A stretch of 64,000 nucleotides of DNA from assembly GCA_902523535.1 (NCBI GenBank), contig CABYZQ010000002.1:1-64000 (forward strand), read 5' to 3'. Origin of the DNA: an uncultured Pelagibacteraceae bacterium (GTDB taxonomy: Bacteria > Pseudomonadota > Alphaproteobacteria > Pelagibacterales > AG-422-B15). Position 1 is the stretch's first letter. Every line of letters begins with the position of its first letter. The notes beneath the pieces are model-generated. The model did no database searches, had not been told where the DNA came from, and worked only from the letters and a program-made list of their open reading frames with translations. Positions 33,172 to 41,975 of the stretch are shown here, piece after piece. The translations under genes and the position numbers were made by a program.

Positions 33172-33582
33172 TTAATTCAGAAACTCAAATTTTGATATCG
33201 TATAGATTGTTAGAACTGATATTGATAAACAAAGAGCCATCCCCCAAATAATATCAAATACAATTATCTGTGTATTAAGCGTGTTAAATACAGCTTTTAC
33301 AGTAAGCGCGTAAGTCGCGTAAGTAACGAGGCCATAAATAATAGAAGGCATTATAATTGATGAAATGCCATTATCTTTGTTTGGCGCTATTACAAAATAA
33401 ACTAAACCAAATACAAAAATAAAATAAAAAATCAATGCAACTGGTATGTTGAAATCTAATTTGACATCTTTAGGTAAGTTTTTTTCATAAACTTTTCTTA
33501 CAAAAAAACTAATACCTATTAAATCAATAATAATAAAATATATAAATGTTGTAATGTATAGCTTAATCATCATAGTTATCAT
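33172..33582 (-). CDS. DUF2177 family membrane protein
   Basis: A 136-aa protein with four predicted transmembrane helices. The motif IYGLVTYATYALTVKAVFNTLN followed by DIIWGMAL is the DUF2177 signature. Function unknown. Its start is 2 bp from the divergent HPP gene, so both promoters must lie inside coding sequence or the transcripts are nearly leaderless. Confidence 0.8.
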   Translation of the reverse strand: MITMMIKLYITTFIYFIIIDLIGISFFVRKVYEKNLPKDVKLDFNIPVALIFYFIFVFGLVYFVIAPNKDNGISSIIMPSIIYGLVTYATYALTVKAVFNTLNTQIIVFDIIWGMALCLSISVLTIYTISKFEFLN

Positions 33583-33584
33583 TA

Positions 33585-34040
33585 ATGAATAATAACAAAA
33601 TAATCAATGCATTATTGAGTGCGCTTGGAGCTTTAATTTTTATTAGTTTTTTAGCTTTTCTAGACAGGTCATTTGAAGACATGATTTGGCTAATACCGCC
33701 ATTTGGAGCTTCTATGGTTTTAGTGATGGCTGTGCATGAGAGTCCTTTAGCGAAACCAAAAAATATATTACTAGGACATATATTATCCGCTTTATCGGGT
33801 GTCATAATCTTTTATTTAATAGGTGATAATTTTCTTGCTCTAGGAATTGCTGTTGCTCTAGCAGTCTTTGTGATGATCGTTACTGATACGATACATCCAC
33901 CAGCGGGCGCTAATCCAATTATAGTTATTTTAACAGGACAGGGAATATCGTTTGTTTTATTTACTGTAGCAGTTGGTGCATTTATGCTGGTTGTATTTGC
34001 TTATTTGTATAACAAGCTCCTTAAAAGAAATTATCCTTAA
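33585..34040 (+). CDS. HPP family membrane protein
   Basis: A 151-aa integral membrane protein of the HPP family, with LIPPFGASMVLVMAVHESPLAKPKNILLGHILSALSGV and the name-giving TIHPPAGANPI. About four to five helices. Cyanobacterial members take part in nitrite transport; no substrate can be assigned here. Confidence 0.85.
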   Translation: MNNNKIINALLSALGALIFISFLAFLDRSFEDMIWLIPPFGASMVLVMAVHESPLAKPKNILLGHILSALSGVIIFYLIGDNFLALGIAVALAVFVMIVTDTIHPPAGANPIIVILTGQGISFVLFTVAVGAFMLVVFAYLYNKLLKRNYP

Positions 34041-34046
34041 GTAAAA

Positions 34047-34367
34047 TTAATTTTTATTTGCTTTTTCAATTACTGAACAATATTGATCAATAAATGATAA
34101 TCTCATTGGGTTGGGAGGTAATTTTTCAAACTTAAACGATTCAATGTTTTTCAATTGATTTGTAGAGATTTTTGTCGCTGTAGCAATTGCCTTTAAATCA
34201 AGTTCAATACTTTTTCTTAATTTAGATAGCTCTCTAATCTTTTTTACAGTGTCGCTGTCAATTTCACTACTTAAATGAGAAGGTTGGTTTTTATTCATAA
34301 CAAATGTGCCGGTTTCATCTTGAACCATTTCGTTAAATACTCCAGCGTTTATTTTCTGTAAAATCAT
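34047..34367 (-). CDS. Orphan RodZ-type helix-turn-helix domain protein
   Basis: A 106-aa protein consisting essentially of one HTH_25 domain as found at the N-terminus of RodZ: IRELSKLRKSIELDLKAIATATKISTNQLKNIESFKFEKLPPNPMRLSFIDQYCSVI. The transmembrane segment and periplasmic tail of RodZ are missing. The 35-residue N-terminal part is not recognised. It could be a cytosolic cytoskeleton adaptor or a DNA-binding protein. Confidence 0.65.
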   Translation of the reverse strand: MILQKINAGVFNEMVQDETGTFVMNKNQPSHLSSEIDSDTVKKIRELSKLRKSIELDLKAIATATKISTNQLKNIESFKFEKLPPNPMRLSFIDQYCSVIEKANKN

Positions 34368-34451
34368 AAGATATTACTAATTGTTATGCACTATAAATAA
34401 ATATTTGTACGATTTTGAATACCCATTCTGGGTTGATACGTAAGTCTATGT

Positions 34452-35645
34452 TTACGCTATCTTTTCTGGGCCTTCAAATAAGATATCTGCTTTTTTGAGT
34501 CGTTCTATGAGGTGCTCTCCAAGTCCAGTTGAAGTAGTTAACACGCCTCCGGTGTTTGTATTTTCTAAATTCCCATCAGATTTAACCAAGCACAATGCAG
34601 ATTCACATATGAATTTTGCTGTAGTTTTATAGCCTGGATCACCATCGCCATACATTCTTAACTTAAAGGTTTCATTATTGGCATTTTTGCCAACAAATAT
34701 ACTTTCAAACCATCCGTTATCTCGAGTTTTCTTATCAGGTCCATTTCCTGGTTTTGTAAATAATTTTCGAAATAGAGAGCTTATAGGGCTAACAATCATT
34801 AATCCTAGTACTGCAAGTCCAATTGACACCATCAATGCAGAAGAATATTTTTTAACATTCATGAACTCTTTATAAATAAAATCTGATCCATAACCCGATT
34901 GATTCAATGCATGCAATTCAGCGCTTCTTCTGACGACTCTTGTATTAGCAATTGACATAACAAAAGGGGCTGACCATGATTGAATACTGTCTATGTACTT
35001 TATTTTAAATGTATCTTTGTTAACATCTCTATTCTGTTTTACTATGAAATCTTTACTGTTTAATAAGAAGGGATGTCCAATTGAATAGTTTGTTTTGTAA
35101 TTTTTCATTGTAAAAGCACTTTCTACTGTTCCACCACTTACACCGCCACCTCCTCGGTGATAACCATCAATAGACAATAAGTTTTCACCAAGTGATCTTT
35201 GTAAATAAAAACATCCCATATCTGATGGTATTGAGTCATAGCCACACGAAGGAATAATTTTAATTCCTTTTTTTTCTGCTTCTTCATGGTGTTTATCTAT
35301 TAAATCTCTCACCCATATATTTTCACCAGTAATATCTACGTAATGCGTGCTATTTTTCACACAACAATCTACCAATTTATCACTGTATCTATTAAAAGGA
35401 CCCGCCAATGAAGCAATAACATTTGTTTGCGAGGCAATATTATTTAATCCAGCTATATCTTCGCAATCAGCAATAAAATATTTTGGCTTATAAGAGGTAC
35501 TGTTTGATATCTTCTTTAATTTTTCTTCATTTCTACCTGCAATTGCCCAATTGATATCAGGGTAATTTTTATCTAAATATTCAATTACCAAACTGCCAGT
35601 AAAACCTGTTGCACCATATATGATTAAATCATAGTCTTTTTGCAT
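34452..35645 (-). CDS. Saccharopine dehydrogenase-like / trans-acting enoyl reductase family protein
   Basis: A 397-aa protein with an N-terminal Rossmann domain (IYGATGFTGSLVIEYLDKNYPDINWAIAGRNEEKL), the YVDITGENIWVRDLI segment, and GYDSIPSDMGCFYL typical of the saccharopine-reductase-like family that includes the mycobacterial trans-acting enoyl reductase. A hydrophobic stretch (MVSIGLAVLGLMIVSPI) is near residue 285. The substrate is unknown. Confidence 0.8.
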   Translation of the reverse strand: MQKDYDLIIYGATGFTGSLVIEYLDKNYPDINWAIAGRNEEKLKKISNSTSYKPKYFIADCEDIAGLNNIASQTNVIASLAGPFNRYSDKLVDCCVKNSTHYVDITGENIWVRDLIDKHHEEAEKKGIKIIPSCGYDSIPSDMGCFYLQRSLGENLLSIDGYHRGGGGVSGGTVESAFTMKNYKTNYSIGHPFLLNSKDFIVKQNRDVNKDTFKIKYIDSIQSWSAPFVMSIANTRVVRRSAELHALNQSGYGSDFIYKEFMNVKKYSSALMVSIGLAVLGLMIVSPISSLFRKLFTKPGNGPDKKTRDNGWFESIFVGKNANNETFKLRMYGDGDPGYKTTAKFICESALCLVKSDGNLENTNTGGVLTTSTGLGEHLIERLKKADILFEGPEKIA

Positions 35646-35686
35646 AATTGTATAAATATAAGCCTTTATGTGTTAAGTATTGTAGC

Positions 35687-35767
35687 ATGTTAGACTGGAT
35701 AATAGGTGGCTTAGTTACAATTTCTTTCTTTTATTTACTTTATTGGGCCCTAACTTTGATATTCTAG
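35687..35767 (+). CDS. Possible 26-aa membrane peptide
   Basis: A short ORF beginning MLDWIIGGLVTISFFYLLYW encodes a single hydrophobic helix. With the next ORF it occupies most of the 313-bp space between the divergent 34452-35645 and 35959-36855 genes. No convincing Shine-Dalgarno sequence. Listed as a candidate because two such ORFs occur in a row on the same strand. Confidence 0.3.
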   Translation: MLDWIIGGLVTISFFYLLYWALTLIF

Positions 35768-35772
35768 ATATC

Positions 35773-35895
35773 ATGATCAACTTTTTTGTCTCATTATTCC
35801 AAGATCTCTCAATGATCTTTTATTCATTTTCTGCCATCATATTAATACTAATAATTGGAGCTTATTTATTAAATTATTTTAAAAATATGAAGTAA
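35773..35895 (+). CDS. Possible 40-aa membrane peptide
   Basis: A 40-codon ORF starting MINFFVSLFQDLSMIF and ending LLNYFKNMK: one transmembrane helix with a positively charged C-terminus, consistent with the positive-inside rule. It starts 5 bp after the previous small ORF, so they could be cotranscribed. Not recognised. Confidence 0.35.
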   Translation: MINFFVSLFQDLSMIFYSFSAIILILIIGAYLLNYFKNMK

Positions 35896-35958
35896 AAACA
35901 ATAGTTAATTTAATTATTATTATGTAATACTTTAATAAAATATTTGAACATTAAATAA

Positions 35959-36855
35959 ATGATACAAAACATTGATTTTATTGATAAAAATTTAAAAAAA
36001 GACTCATTAATTGTAAATCCAATTAACAGAGTCTCATTAGAACCTATTAAAGAAGCTTCTGAAGCAGGTTTCATAGTACCGCTTTTGATAGGAGATAAAG
36101 TTATTATTGAGGCATTATTGAATGATTTAAGTTGGCATTTACAAACTGATAAAATCATAAATTCTAACAATGAAGAAGAGTCCTCCAGGATCGCATGCAA
36201 ATTGGCCAGTGAGCGTATTAATGATCCTTATTTGATCGTTAAGGGACACTTACATACCGATGTTTTAATGTCAGAGTATATTAAATCTGAATACAAGCTT
36301 TTAATTAAAGGAAGACGACTAAGTCATATATGGTTTATGACTTTTCCAGATAATACCAGAAGTCCCATAATTATCAGTGATGGTGCACTTAATATAAGTC
36401 CCAATGTTGAAACAAAAAAACATATTATAAATAACGTTATTGAATTTACTTCAAAGCTGCCAAATTTTGATCCAAAAATAGCAATTCTTTCTGCTACTGA
36501 AGAAATTTTACCGCAAATGCAAAGTTCAGTTGATGCAAAAGATTTAGTTGAGTGGTCTAGAATAAACCATCCAACCATGGATATTCATGGCCCCTTTGCC
36601 TTCGATAATGCCATATCATCTGATGCAGCTAAAATTAAAGGAATTAGCAATAATGTTGCAGGCAACGCAAATGTAATTGTAGTGCCCAATGTTGAAACAG
36701 GTAATTCATTAGTAAAAATCATGGTTAATTTCATGAACTGTACAGCTGGAGGTTTTGTTACAGGGGGTATATCTCCTGTGGTAATAACAAGCAGATCAGA
36801 CAGTTCAAGTTCACGTCTGTCTTCAATTGTTAATGCTGTTTTGAGTACACTTTAA
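35959..36855 (+). CDS. Phosphate acetyl/butyryltransferase family protein
   Basis: A 298-aa phosphotransacylase. MDIHGPFAFDNAISSDAAKIKGISNNVAGNANVIVVPNVETGNSLVKIM and TAGGFVTGGISPVVITSRSDSSSSRLSSI are the conserved PTA/PTB C-terminal blocks. The size matches phosphate butyryltransferase more than the long Pta. No acyl kinase is adjacent. Likely converts an acyl-CoA and phosphate to an acyl phosphate. Confidence 0.88.
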   Translation: MIQNIDFIDKNLKKDSLIVNPINRVSLEPIKEASEAGFIVPLLIGDKVIIEALLNDLSWHLQTDKIINSNNEEESSRIACKLASERINDPYLIVKGHLHTDVLMSEYIKSEYKLLIKGRRLSHIWFMTFPDNTRSPIIISDGALNISPNVETKKHIINNVIEFTSKLPNFDPKIAILSATEEILPQMQSSVDAKDLVEWSRINHPTMDIHGPFAFDNAISSDAAKIKGISNNVAGNANVIVVPNVETGNSLVKIMVNFMNCTAGGFVTGGISPVVITSRSDSSSSRLSSIVNAVLSTL

Positions 36856-38022
36856 TTACTTTAAAGCTTGAAATAGATCATTAATTAGATCATCTGAATC
36901 TTCAATGCCAACAGAAAGTCTAACAAGTTTCTTGGGAACCTGATTGTAAGATTTATCTTCCAAATAAGCATGTGTCATTAATGCAGGAGATTCAATTAAC
37001 GATTCAACTCCTCCTAAGCTTTCGGCAATGGTAAATATCTTGAGTTTCTTCATGAACTTTGAGATATCTGACATTGTACCTTTATGAATAAACGTAATCA
37101 TTCCACCAAATCCATTCATTTGTTTTTTAGCTATATTGCTTTGCTTATGATTAGTTAGGCCGGGGTAGGTAACATCAGAGAGTTTCTTATGACCTTTTAA
37201 AAATCTTGCAACTTTGATCCCATTTTCATTATGTTTTTTTATTCTAAGCGAAAGAGTCTTAATCCCTCTTAGAATTAAAAAACAATCAAACGGGCTTGGC
37301 ACTGCTCCTGTAGAGTTTTGTATCAATGCAAGTTTTTTTTCTAATGTTTTATTTTTACCTATGACTAACGATCCACCAATAATATCAGAGTGCCCATTTA
37401 TATACTTGGTAGTTGAATGATTTACTATATCAATACCGAAATCTAATGGTCTTTGATTGATTGGCGTTGCGAAAGTATTATCGCAAACAGTTAAAAGCTT
37501 GTGTTTCTTTGCTATGCGAGCAATACGCTTTAGATCGGCAATTTTTAAAAGTGGGTTAGTAGGTGTTTCTACCCAAATCATCTTTGTATTCTTTTGTATA
37601 TGTTTACTAAAATTTGTGTTTAGATCAACAAAAGTGAAATCTATATTTGATGATTTAGCTTTAATTTCATTAAACAATCGAAAAGTACCACCGTATAAAT
37701 CATCGAACGCAATAACATGATCTCCAGGTTTTAGAAGATCTATAACAGCTGTTTGAGCCGCAACTCCTGATGCAAATGCAAAAGCTTTATGTCCATTTTC
37801 TAACTCAGCAAGAGAAGCTTCTAAAACTTCACGAGTTGGATTTTGAGATCTTGAATATTCATACCCCTTATCTTTACCAGGCGTATCTTGTGCAAATGTT
37901 GATGTTGCGTAGATAGGAGTCATAACAGCGCCCGTAAGCGGATCACTTTTGATCCCTGCGTGCACAGACAATGTATCAAATTGATTGATTTTTCTTAAAT
38001 CAGATTTTTTTCTTTTAGCCAT
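36856..38022 (-). CDS. Cystathionine gamma-lyase / gamma-synthase family PLP enzyme
   Basis: A 388-aa Cys/Met-metabolism PLP enzyme. Near the N-terminus FDTLSVHAG and GYEYSRSQNPTREVLEASLAELENG; WVETPTNPLLKIADL in the middle; the PLP lysine is in NHSTTKYINGHSDIIGG; the C-terminus has SLGGVESLIESPALMTH. It overlaps the cystathionine beta-synthase-like gene by 28 bp. The pair forms a reverse transsulfuration module (homocysteine to cysteine) more plausibly than a gamma-synthase. Confidence 0.88.
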   Translation of the reverse strand: MAKRKKSDLRKINQFDTLSVHAGIKSDPLTGAVMTPIYATSTFAQDTPGKDKGYEYSRSQNPTREVLEASLAELENGHKAFAFASGVAAQTAVIDLLKPGDHVIAFDDLYGGTFRLFNEIKAKSSNIDFTFVDLNTNFSKHIQKNTKMIWVETPTNPLLKIADLKRIARIAKKHKLLTVCDNTFATPINQRPLDFGIDIVNHSTTKYINGHSDIIGGSLVIGKNKTLEKKLALIQNSTGAVPSPFDCFLILRGIKTLSLRIKKHNENGIKVARFLKGHKKLSDVTYPGLTNHKQSNIAKKQMNGFGGMITFIHKGTMSDISKFMKKLKIFTIAESLGGVESLIESPALMTHAYLEDKSYNQVPKKLVRLSVGIEDSDDLINDLFQALK

Positions 38023-38966
38023 TCACTATTATACGCCGTATTTAAATATTTTTCACCATTATCACAAACAAATGTTACAACATTCTTCTTTTCTTTTTGT
38101 TCATGACAATACTTTAATGCTGCACAAATTAATGTTCCGCTAGACGATCCACCTAATATACCCTCTTTTAACGCAAGTGTACGAATTGTTTGAAAGGCTT
38201 CTTCATTGCTCACTGAATAAGCTTTTTTTATGTATTTAAGATCTAGCGTATCAGGAAGAAAGTCTTCTCCAATACCTTCAACCAACCACTTATAATCAGC
38301 ATCTTTTAGAGGTTTTTTCTCAACAGCATCTTTTACGATTGAGCCCTCAGGATCAGCAAGAACCATTTCAGTTTTTGGGTTATTCTTCTCGAAAAATTTA
38401 CCAATACCAGAAATAGTCCCACCAGTGCCGACACCGCACACAATCGCATCTACATCTCCATCCATTTGGCTAAATATCTCTGGTGCGGTGGTCAATTCAT
38501 GAGCTAGAGGATTTGATTTATTGGTAAACTGATTAGCCATAAATGAGTTGTGAGTTTCAGCGGCAACTCTTTTAGCCATGTTTACGTAATGGTCTGGACT
38601 ATCAGGACCTACATCGCTTTTTGCAAGCATTACCTCAGCACCAAGAGATTTTAAATGAAAAATCTTATTTTGATTCATTTTATCTAAAATTACGACTTTC
38701 GCTTTATAACCTTTCAATAAAGCTATTAGTGCTAATCCAAGGCCTGTATTGCCAGCTGTAGCCTCGACAACCGTTGATCCCTTTACCAAATCTCCGTTCT
38801 TTTCAGCGTCATTTATTATTTGGAGTGCAACGCGGTCTTTTATAGATGAGCCAGGATTCATATTTTCCATCTTTAAAAAGAGATTGCATTTACCTGCATC
38901 TATATTTTTAGCTTGAACTATTGGCGTATTACCAATTAAATCTACAAGTGATTTTATATCTTTCAT
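37995..38966 (-). CDS. Cysteine synthase / cystathionine beta-synthase-like PLP enzyme
   Basis: A 323-aa beta-family PLP enzyme with Lys43 in PGSSIKDRVAL as the cofactor lysine, EATAGNTGLGLALIA for substrate binding, and VCGVGTGGTISGIGKFF for the PLP phosphate. The Asp in VLADPEGSI and the EGIGEDFLPDTLD loop favour cystathionine beta-synthase over CysK, and the coupled gamma-lyase supports this. It lacks the CBS regulatory domains of eukaryotic enzymes. Confidence 0.88.
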   Translation of the reverse strand: MKDIKSLVDLIGNTPIVQAKNIDAGKCNLFLKMENMNPGSSIKDRVALQIINDAEKNGDLVKGSTVVEATAGNTGLGLALIALLKGYKAKVVILDKMNQNKIFHLKSLGAEVMLAKSDVGPDSPDHYVNMAKRVAAETHNSFMANQFTNKSNPLAHELTTAPEIFSQMDGDVDAIVCGVGTGGTISGIGKFFEKNNPKTEMVLADPEGSIVKDAVEKKPLKDADYKWLVEGIGEDFLPDTLDLKYIKKAYSVSNEEAFQTIRTLALKEGILGGSSSGTLICAALKYCHEQKEKKNVVTFVCDNGEKYLNTAYNSEWLKEKNLI

Positions 38967-38991
38967 AAAATTATGCTATTTATAGATAAGT

Positions 38992-39987
38992 ATGAATTTA
39001 AAATTTAAAATATCATTAATTATAATTATATTTACTATAATTAATCTCTCTTCATTGCAAGCAGATGAAGACTATAGCTTTATCGAATGGCTTGAAAATA
39101 TTAAAAATATTGCCACTAAAGAGGGGATATCTGAGGAAACTATCGATTTATCATTTAGAGATATCGCTATTAATGAAAGGGTTCTAGAACTTGATAGATC
39201 TCAACCAGAATTCACACTGACTCTAGATGAATATCTAAATAATACGACTCCGAAAAGTAGAATGCTTAAAGGCAAAAAGTTATACAGTGAACACAAGGAT
39301 TTACTGTTGAGAATATATAACAAGTATGGTGTGCAACCCCGCTTTATATTAGCCCTATGGGGCATAGAAACAAGTTTTGGAACTTATACAGGATCATTTA
39401 ATGTAATACGTTCTTTATCGACGTTATCGCACGATCTAAGAAGAAGAGAGTTTTTTACAGATGAACTCATAAACGCATTAGCAATCATTGACCAAGGTCA
39501 CATTACAGCTAATGAAATGATGGGTTCATGGGCAGGAGCCATGGGGCAAAATCAATTTATGCCGTCTAGCTTTTTAAATTACGCAACAGATTTTGATAAA
39601 GATGGTAAAAAAGATATTTGGTCTACCTTGCCAGATGTATTTGCTTCATCATCAAATTATTTAAAAGAATCTGGCTGGAATGATGATTTAACGTGGGGCA
39701 GAGAGGTAATGACTTCAAAATCTATTCCAGATGATTTTATTACAACGTCTGCTAAAGAAATTAATATATCAAAATCACTTAGTGAATGGGCTGCTTTAGG
39801 TATATTAAAAAAGAACGGGGAAAAATTACCACTTCGGGATATTCAGGCATACTTAGTTTATCCAGAAGGTGAAGAAGGCCGAAAATTTTTAGTTTACGAA
39901 AATTTTAAAGTTATTATGAAATGGAACAGATCTCTCTTCTTCGGATTATCAGTTGGTATATTGTCTGATATGATTGAATATTATTAA
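38992..39987 (+). CDS. mltB: Lytic murein transglycosylase, MltB family
   Basis: A periplasmic peptidoglycan-cleaving enzyme (331 aa) with an N-terminal signal sequence (residues 1-24, ending LQA). The catalytic Glu126 is in ALWGIETSFGTYTGSFNVI; AGAMGQNQFMPSSFLNYATDFDKDGKKDIW is the classic MltB block. No lipobox, so it is soluble. The start codon of rlpA overlaps its stop by one base. Confidence 0.93.
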   Translation: MNLKFKISLIIIIFTIINLSSLQADEDYSFIEWLENIKNIATKEGISEETIDLSFRDIAINERVLELDRSQPEFTLTLDEYLNNTTPKSRMLKGKKLYSEHKDLLLRIYNKYGVQPRFILALWGIETSFGTYTGSFNVIRSLSTLSHDLRRREFFTDELINALAIIDQGHITANEMMGSWAGAMGQNQFMPSSFLNYATDFDKDGKKDIWSTLPDVFASSSNYLKESGWNDDLTWGREVMTSKSIPDDFITTSAKEINISKSLSEWAALGILKKNGEKLPLRDIQAYLVYPEGEEGRKFLVYENFKVIMKWNRSLFFGLSVGILSDMIEYY

Positions 39988-40826
39988 TGAGAATATTTTT
40001 ACTAATAATTTTTTTAATTCTTTCTAATTGCACTATCGCAAACGTTGTCCCACTCGTAATTGAAGACAGTAATAACAAAAATAATATTGAGTTAATTGAA
40101 AAGCTAATTGAAGAACCATATCAGGTTAATGGCAAGTGGTTTTACCCTTATGATTATAAAAAATTTGAGGAAATTGGCTTAGCGCAATTGGAAACAAGTT
40201 TAAAAAATGGAAGTAAAACTAAAAATGGAGAATACTATCATAATGATACATTAACAGGAGCTCATAGATCATTGCCATTACCATCAATTATTGAAGTTAC
40301 AAACCTTAATAATGGCAAATCTGCAGTAGTAAGAGTAAATCATCGAGAAGCATTTTCTTCGATTAAAGTAGTTAATTTATCTGAAGCCGTTTTTAAAAAA
40401 CTAGATATGAATCAGAATGGCGACTTAGTCAAAATATCTCTTATAGATTCAAATGAAAGTTTTGTTCTTTCTGAGGCATACACTTACGATGAAGAGAAAA
40501 AAATTGTGGAAGCTCCAGTATCAAGTGTTGTTGTAGTTGAAAAAGATAAAGATGAATCATCTATTAATGATACAAATATTAAAGATAAAAGTTTATATAA
40601 TAAGATCTTCATTAATATAGCGAGCTTTGCATTCAAAGAAAGTGCTCAAAAAATTAAAAGAGATCTGTCAAGCTATGATGTTAGAATTTTTGAAAGTCAA
40701 AATTTGTCTGGCAATACGGAATACAGGGTACTAATTGGTCCCTATAGCGATGTAGAGTCATTATTAATAGATCTTAATGATGACACATTTAAAAAATATG
40801 AAGATTTATCAATATATTTAATATAA
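39987..40826 (+). CDS. rlpA: RlpA-like double-psi barrel protein with SPOR domain, altered active site
   Basis: A 279-aa envelope protein with signal sequence; Cys15 in ILSNC could be a lipobox although Asn at -1 is unusual. The RlpA barrel is about residues 60-150 (LTGAHRSLPLPSIIEVTNLNNGKSAVVRVN); a SPOR domain (INIASFAFKESAQKIKRDL ... YRVLIGPYSDVESL) ends the protein. Two aspartates important in active RlpA are replaced: NGE-YYH (His85 instead of Asp) and RVNHREAF (His119 instead of the Asp of RVNDRGPF), while Glu82 and His93 remain. It may bind denuded glycan at the septum without cutting it. Confidence 0.85.
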   Translation: MRIFLLIIFLILSNCTIANVVPLVIEDSNNKNNIELIEKLIEEPYQVNGKWFYPYDYKKFEEIGLAQLETSLKNGSKTKNGEYYHNDTLTGAHRSLPLPSIIEVTNLNNGKSAVVRVNHREAFSSIKVVNLSEAVFKKLDMNQNGDLVKISLIDSNESFVLSEAYTYDEEKKIVEAPVSSVVVVEKDKDESSINDTNIKDKSLYNKIFINIASFAFKESAQKIKRDLSSYDVRIFESQNLSGNTEYRVLIGPYSDVESLLIDLNDDTFKKYEDLSIYLI

Positions 40827-40835
40827 TAATATTCT

Positions 40836-41972
40836 ATGCATAGATTCATTTTAACGTTCTTATCTATTTTCTTGCTAAATTCGGTACTAGCGTTTGGTTC
40901 ATACATAGACACTGATGCTAAAACTGCAGTAGTTATTGATGCAACTACTGGAAAAGTACTCTTTGAAAAGAATAAAGATGAAAAAACCTTTCCAGCATCT
41001 ATGACAAAGATTATGACGACGTTAATTGTATTTGAAAAGTTATCCAATGGAACATTATCTCTTGATGATACTTTTTTAGTCTCCGAAAGAGCCTGGAAAG
41101 AAAGAGAAGGTTCATCAATGTTTGTTGAAGTGGATAAGAACATAAGAGTAGAAGACCTTTTGCGCGGCATTATAGTTCAGTCTGGTAACGATGCGTGTAT
41201 AGTTGTTGCTGAAAATATTGCTGGTACAGAAGAGTCTTTTGCTAAAATGATGACTCAAAAGGCTATAGATATTGGCATGGCCAATACCAACTTTACTAAT
41301 TCTACAGGCATGCATGACGAAAATAATTTTTCTACTGCCTATGACCTTGCAATTCTATCTAAATATTTAATTAGTAATTATCCTGAATATTACCACATGT
41401 TTGCTGAAACTGATTTTGAATGGTCAAATATCAAGCAAAAAAATAGGAATCCCCTTTTATATAAAAATATGGGTGTTGATGGATTAAAAACAGGTCACTT
41501 ATCTATTTCAGGTTATGGTCTTGCAGCATCAGCAATAGATGGTGATAGGCGAGTAATATCTGTCACTAACGGATTTAGCAGTACACAAAAGAGATCGCAA
41601 GGATCTTCTAGACTTATTACTTGGTCGTTTAGAGAGTTCGAAAATATAAAGCTTTTTGAAGATTTTACAGAAATTGCAAGTATTAATATTCCTGGCTCTA
41701 ATGAAAACAGTTCTTTAATCGGCGCAGTTAACGATATAGTCCTGACAGTTCCAAAAACAAAAGATAAAAAATTAGATTATGAAATTGAATTATTTGAAGA
41801 TGTAATATTTCCAATAAGTTCAGGTGATATTATTGGAAAAATAAGAGTTGATATTCCAAATGAAGAGTCAGAATATTTTGATGCAGTATCTGTAAACGAT
41901 GTAAATAGAAGTAATATGTTTTCAAGGTTCTTTACTTATATTTACAACTCAGTGATAAATTTATTTATTTAA
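40836..41972 (+). CDS. dacA: D-alanyl-D-alanine carboxypeptidase (PBP5/6 family)
   Basis: Trims the terminal D-Ala of peptidoglycan stem peptides. A signal peptide precedes residue 21; the active-site SxxK is S55-M-T-K58, SGN is in IVQSGNDACIVVAENIAG, and KTG in GVDGLKTGHLSISGYG. A C-terminal PBP5-like beta domain and an amphipathic membrane anchor (MFSRFFTYIYNSVINLF) follow. It forms a wall-enzyme cluster with mltB and rlpA. Confidence 0.93.
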   Translation: MHRFILTFLSIFLLNSVLAFGSYIDTDAKTAVVIDATTGKVLFEKNKDEKTFPASMTKIMTTLIVFEKLSNGTLSLDDTFLVSERAWKEREGSSMFVEVDKNIRVEDLLRGIIVQSGNDACIVVAENIAGTEESFAKMMTQKAIDIGMANTNFTNSTGMHDENNFSTAYDLAILSKYLISNYPEYYHMFAETDFEWSNIKQKNRNPLLYKNMGVDGLKTGHLSISGYGLAASAIDGDRRVISVTNGFSSTQKRSQGSSRLITWSFREFENIKLFEDFTEIASINIPGSNENSSLIGAVNDIVLTVPKTKDKKLDYEIELFEDVIFPISSGDIIGKIRVDIPNEESEYFDAVSVNDVNRSNMFSRFFTYIYNSVINLFI

Positions 41973-41975
41973 TTT

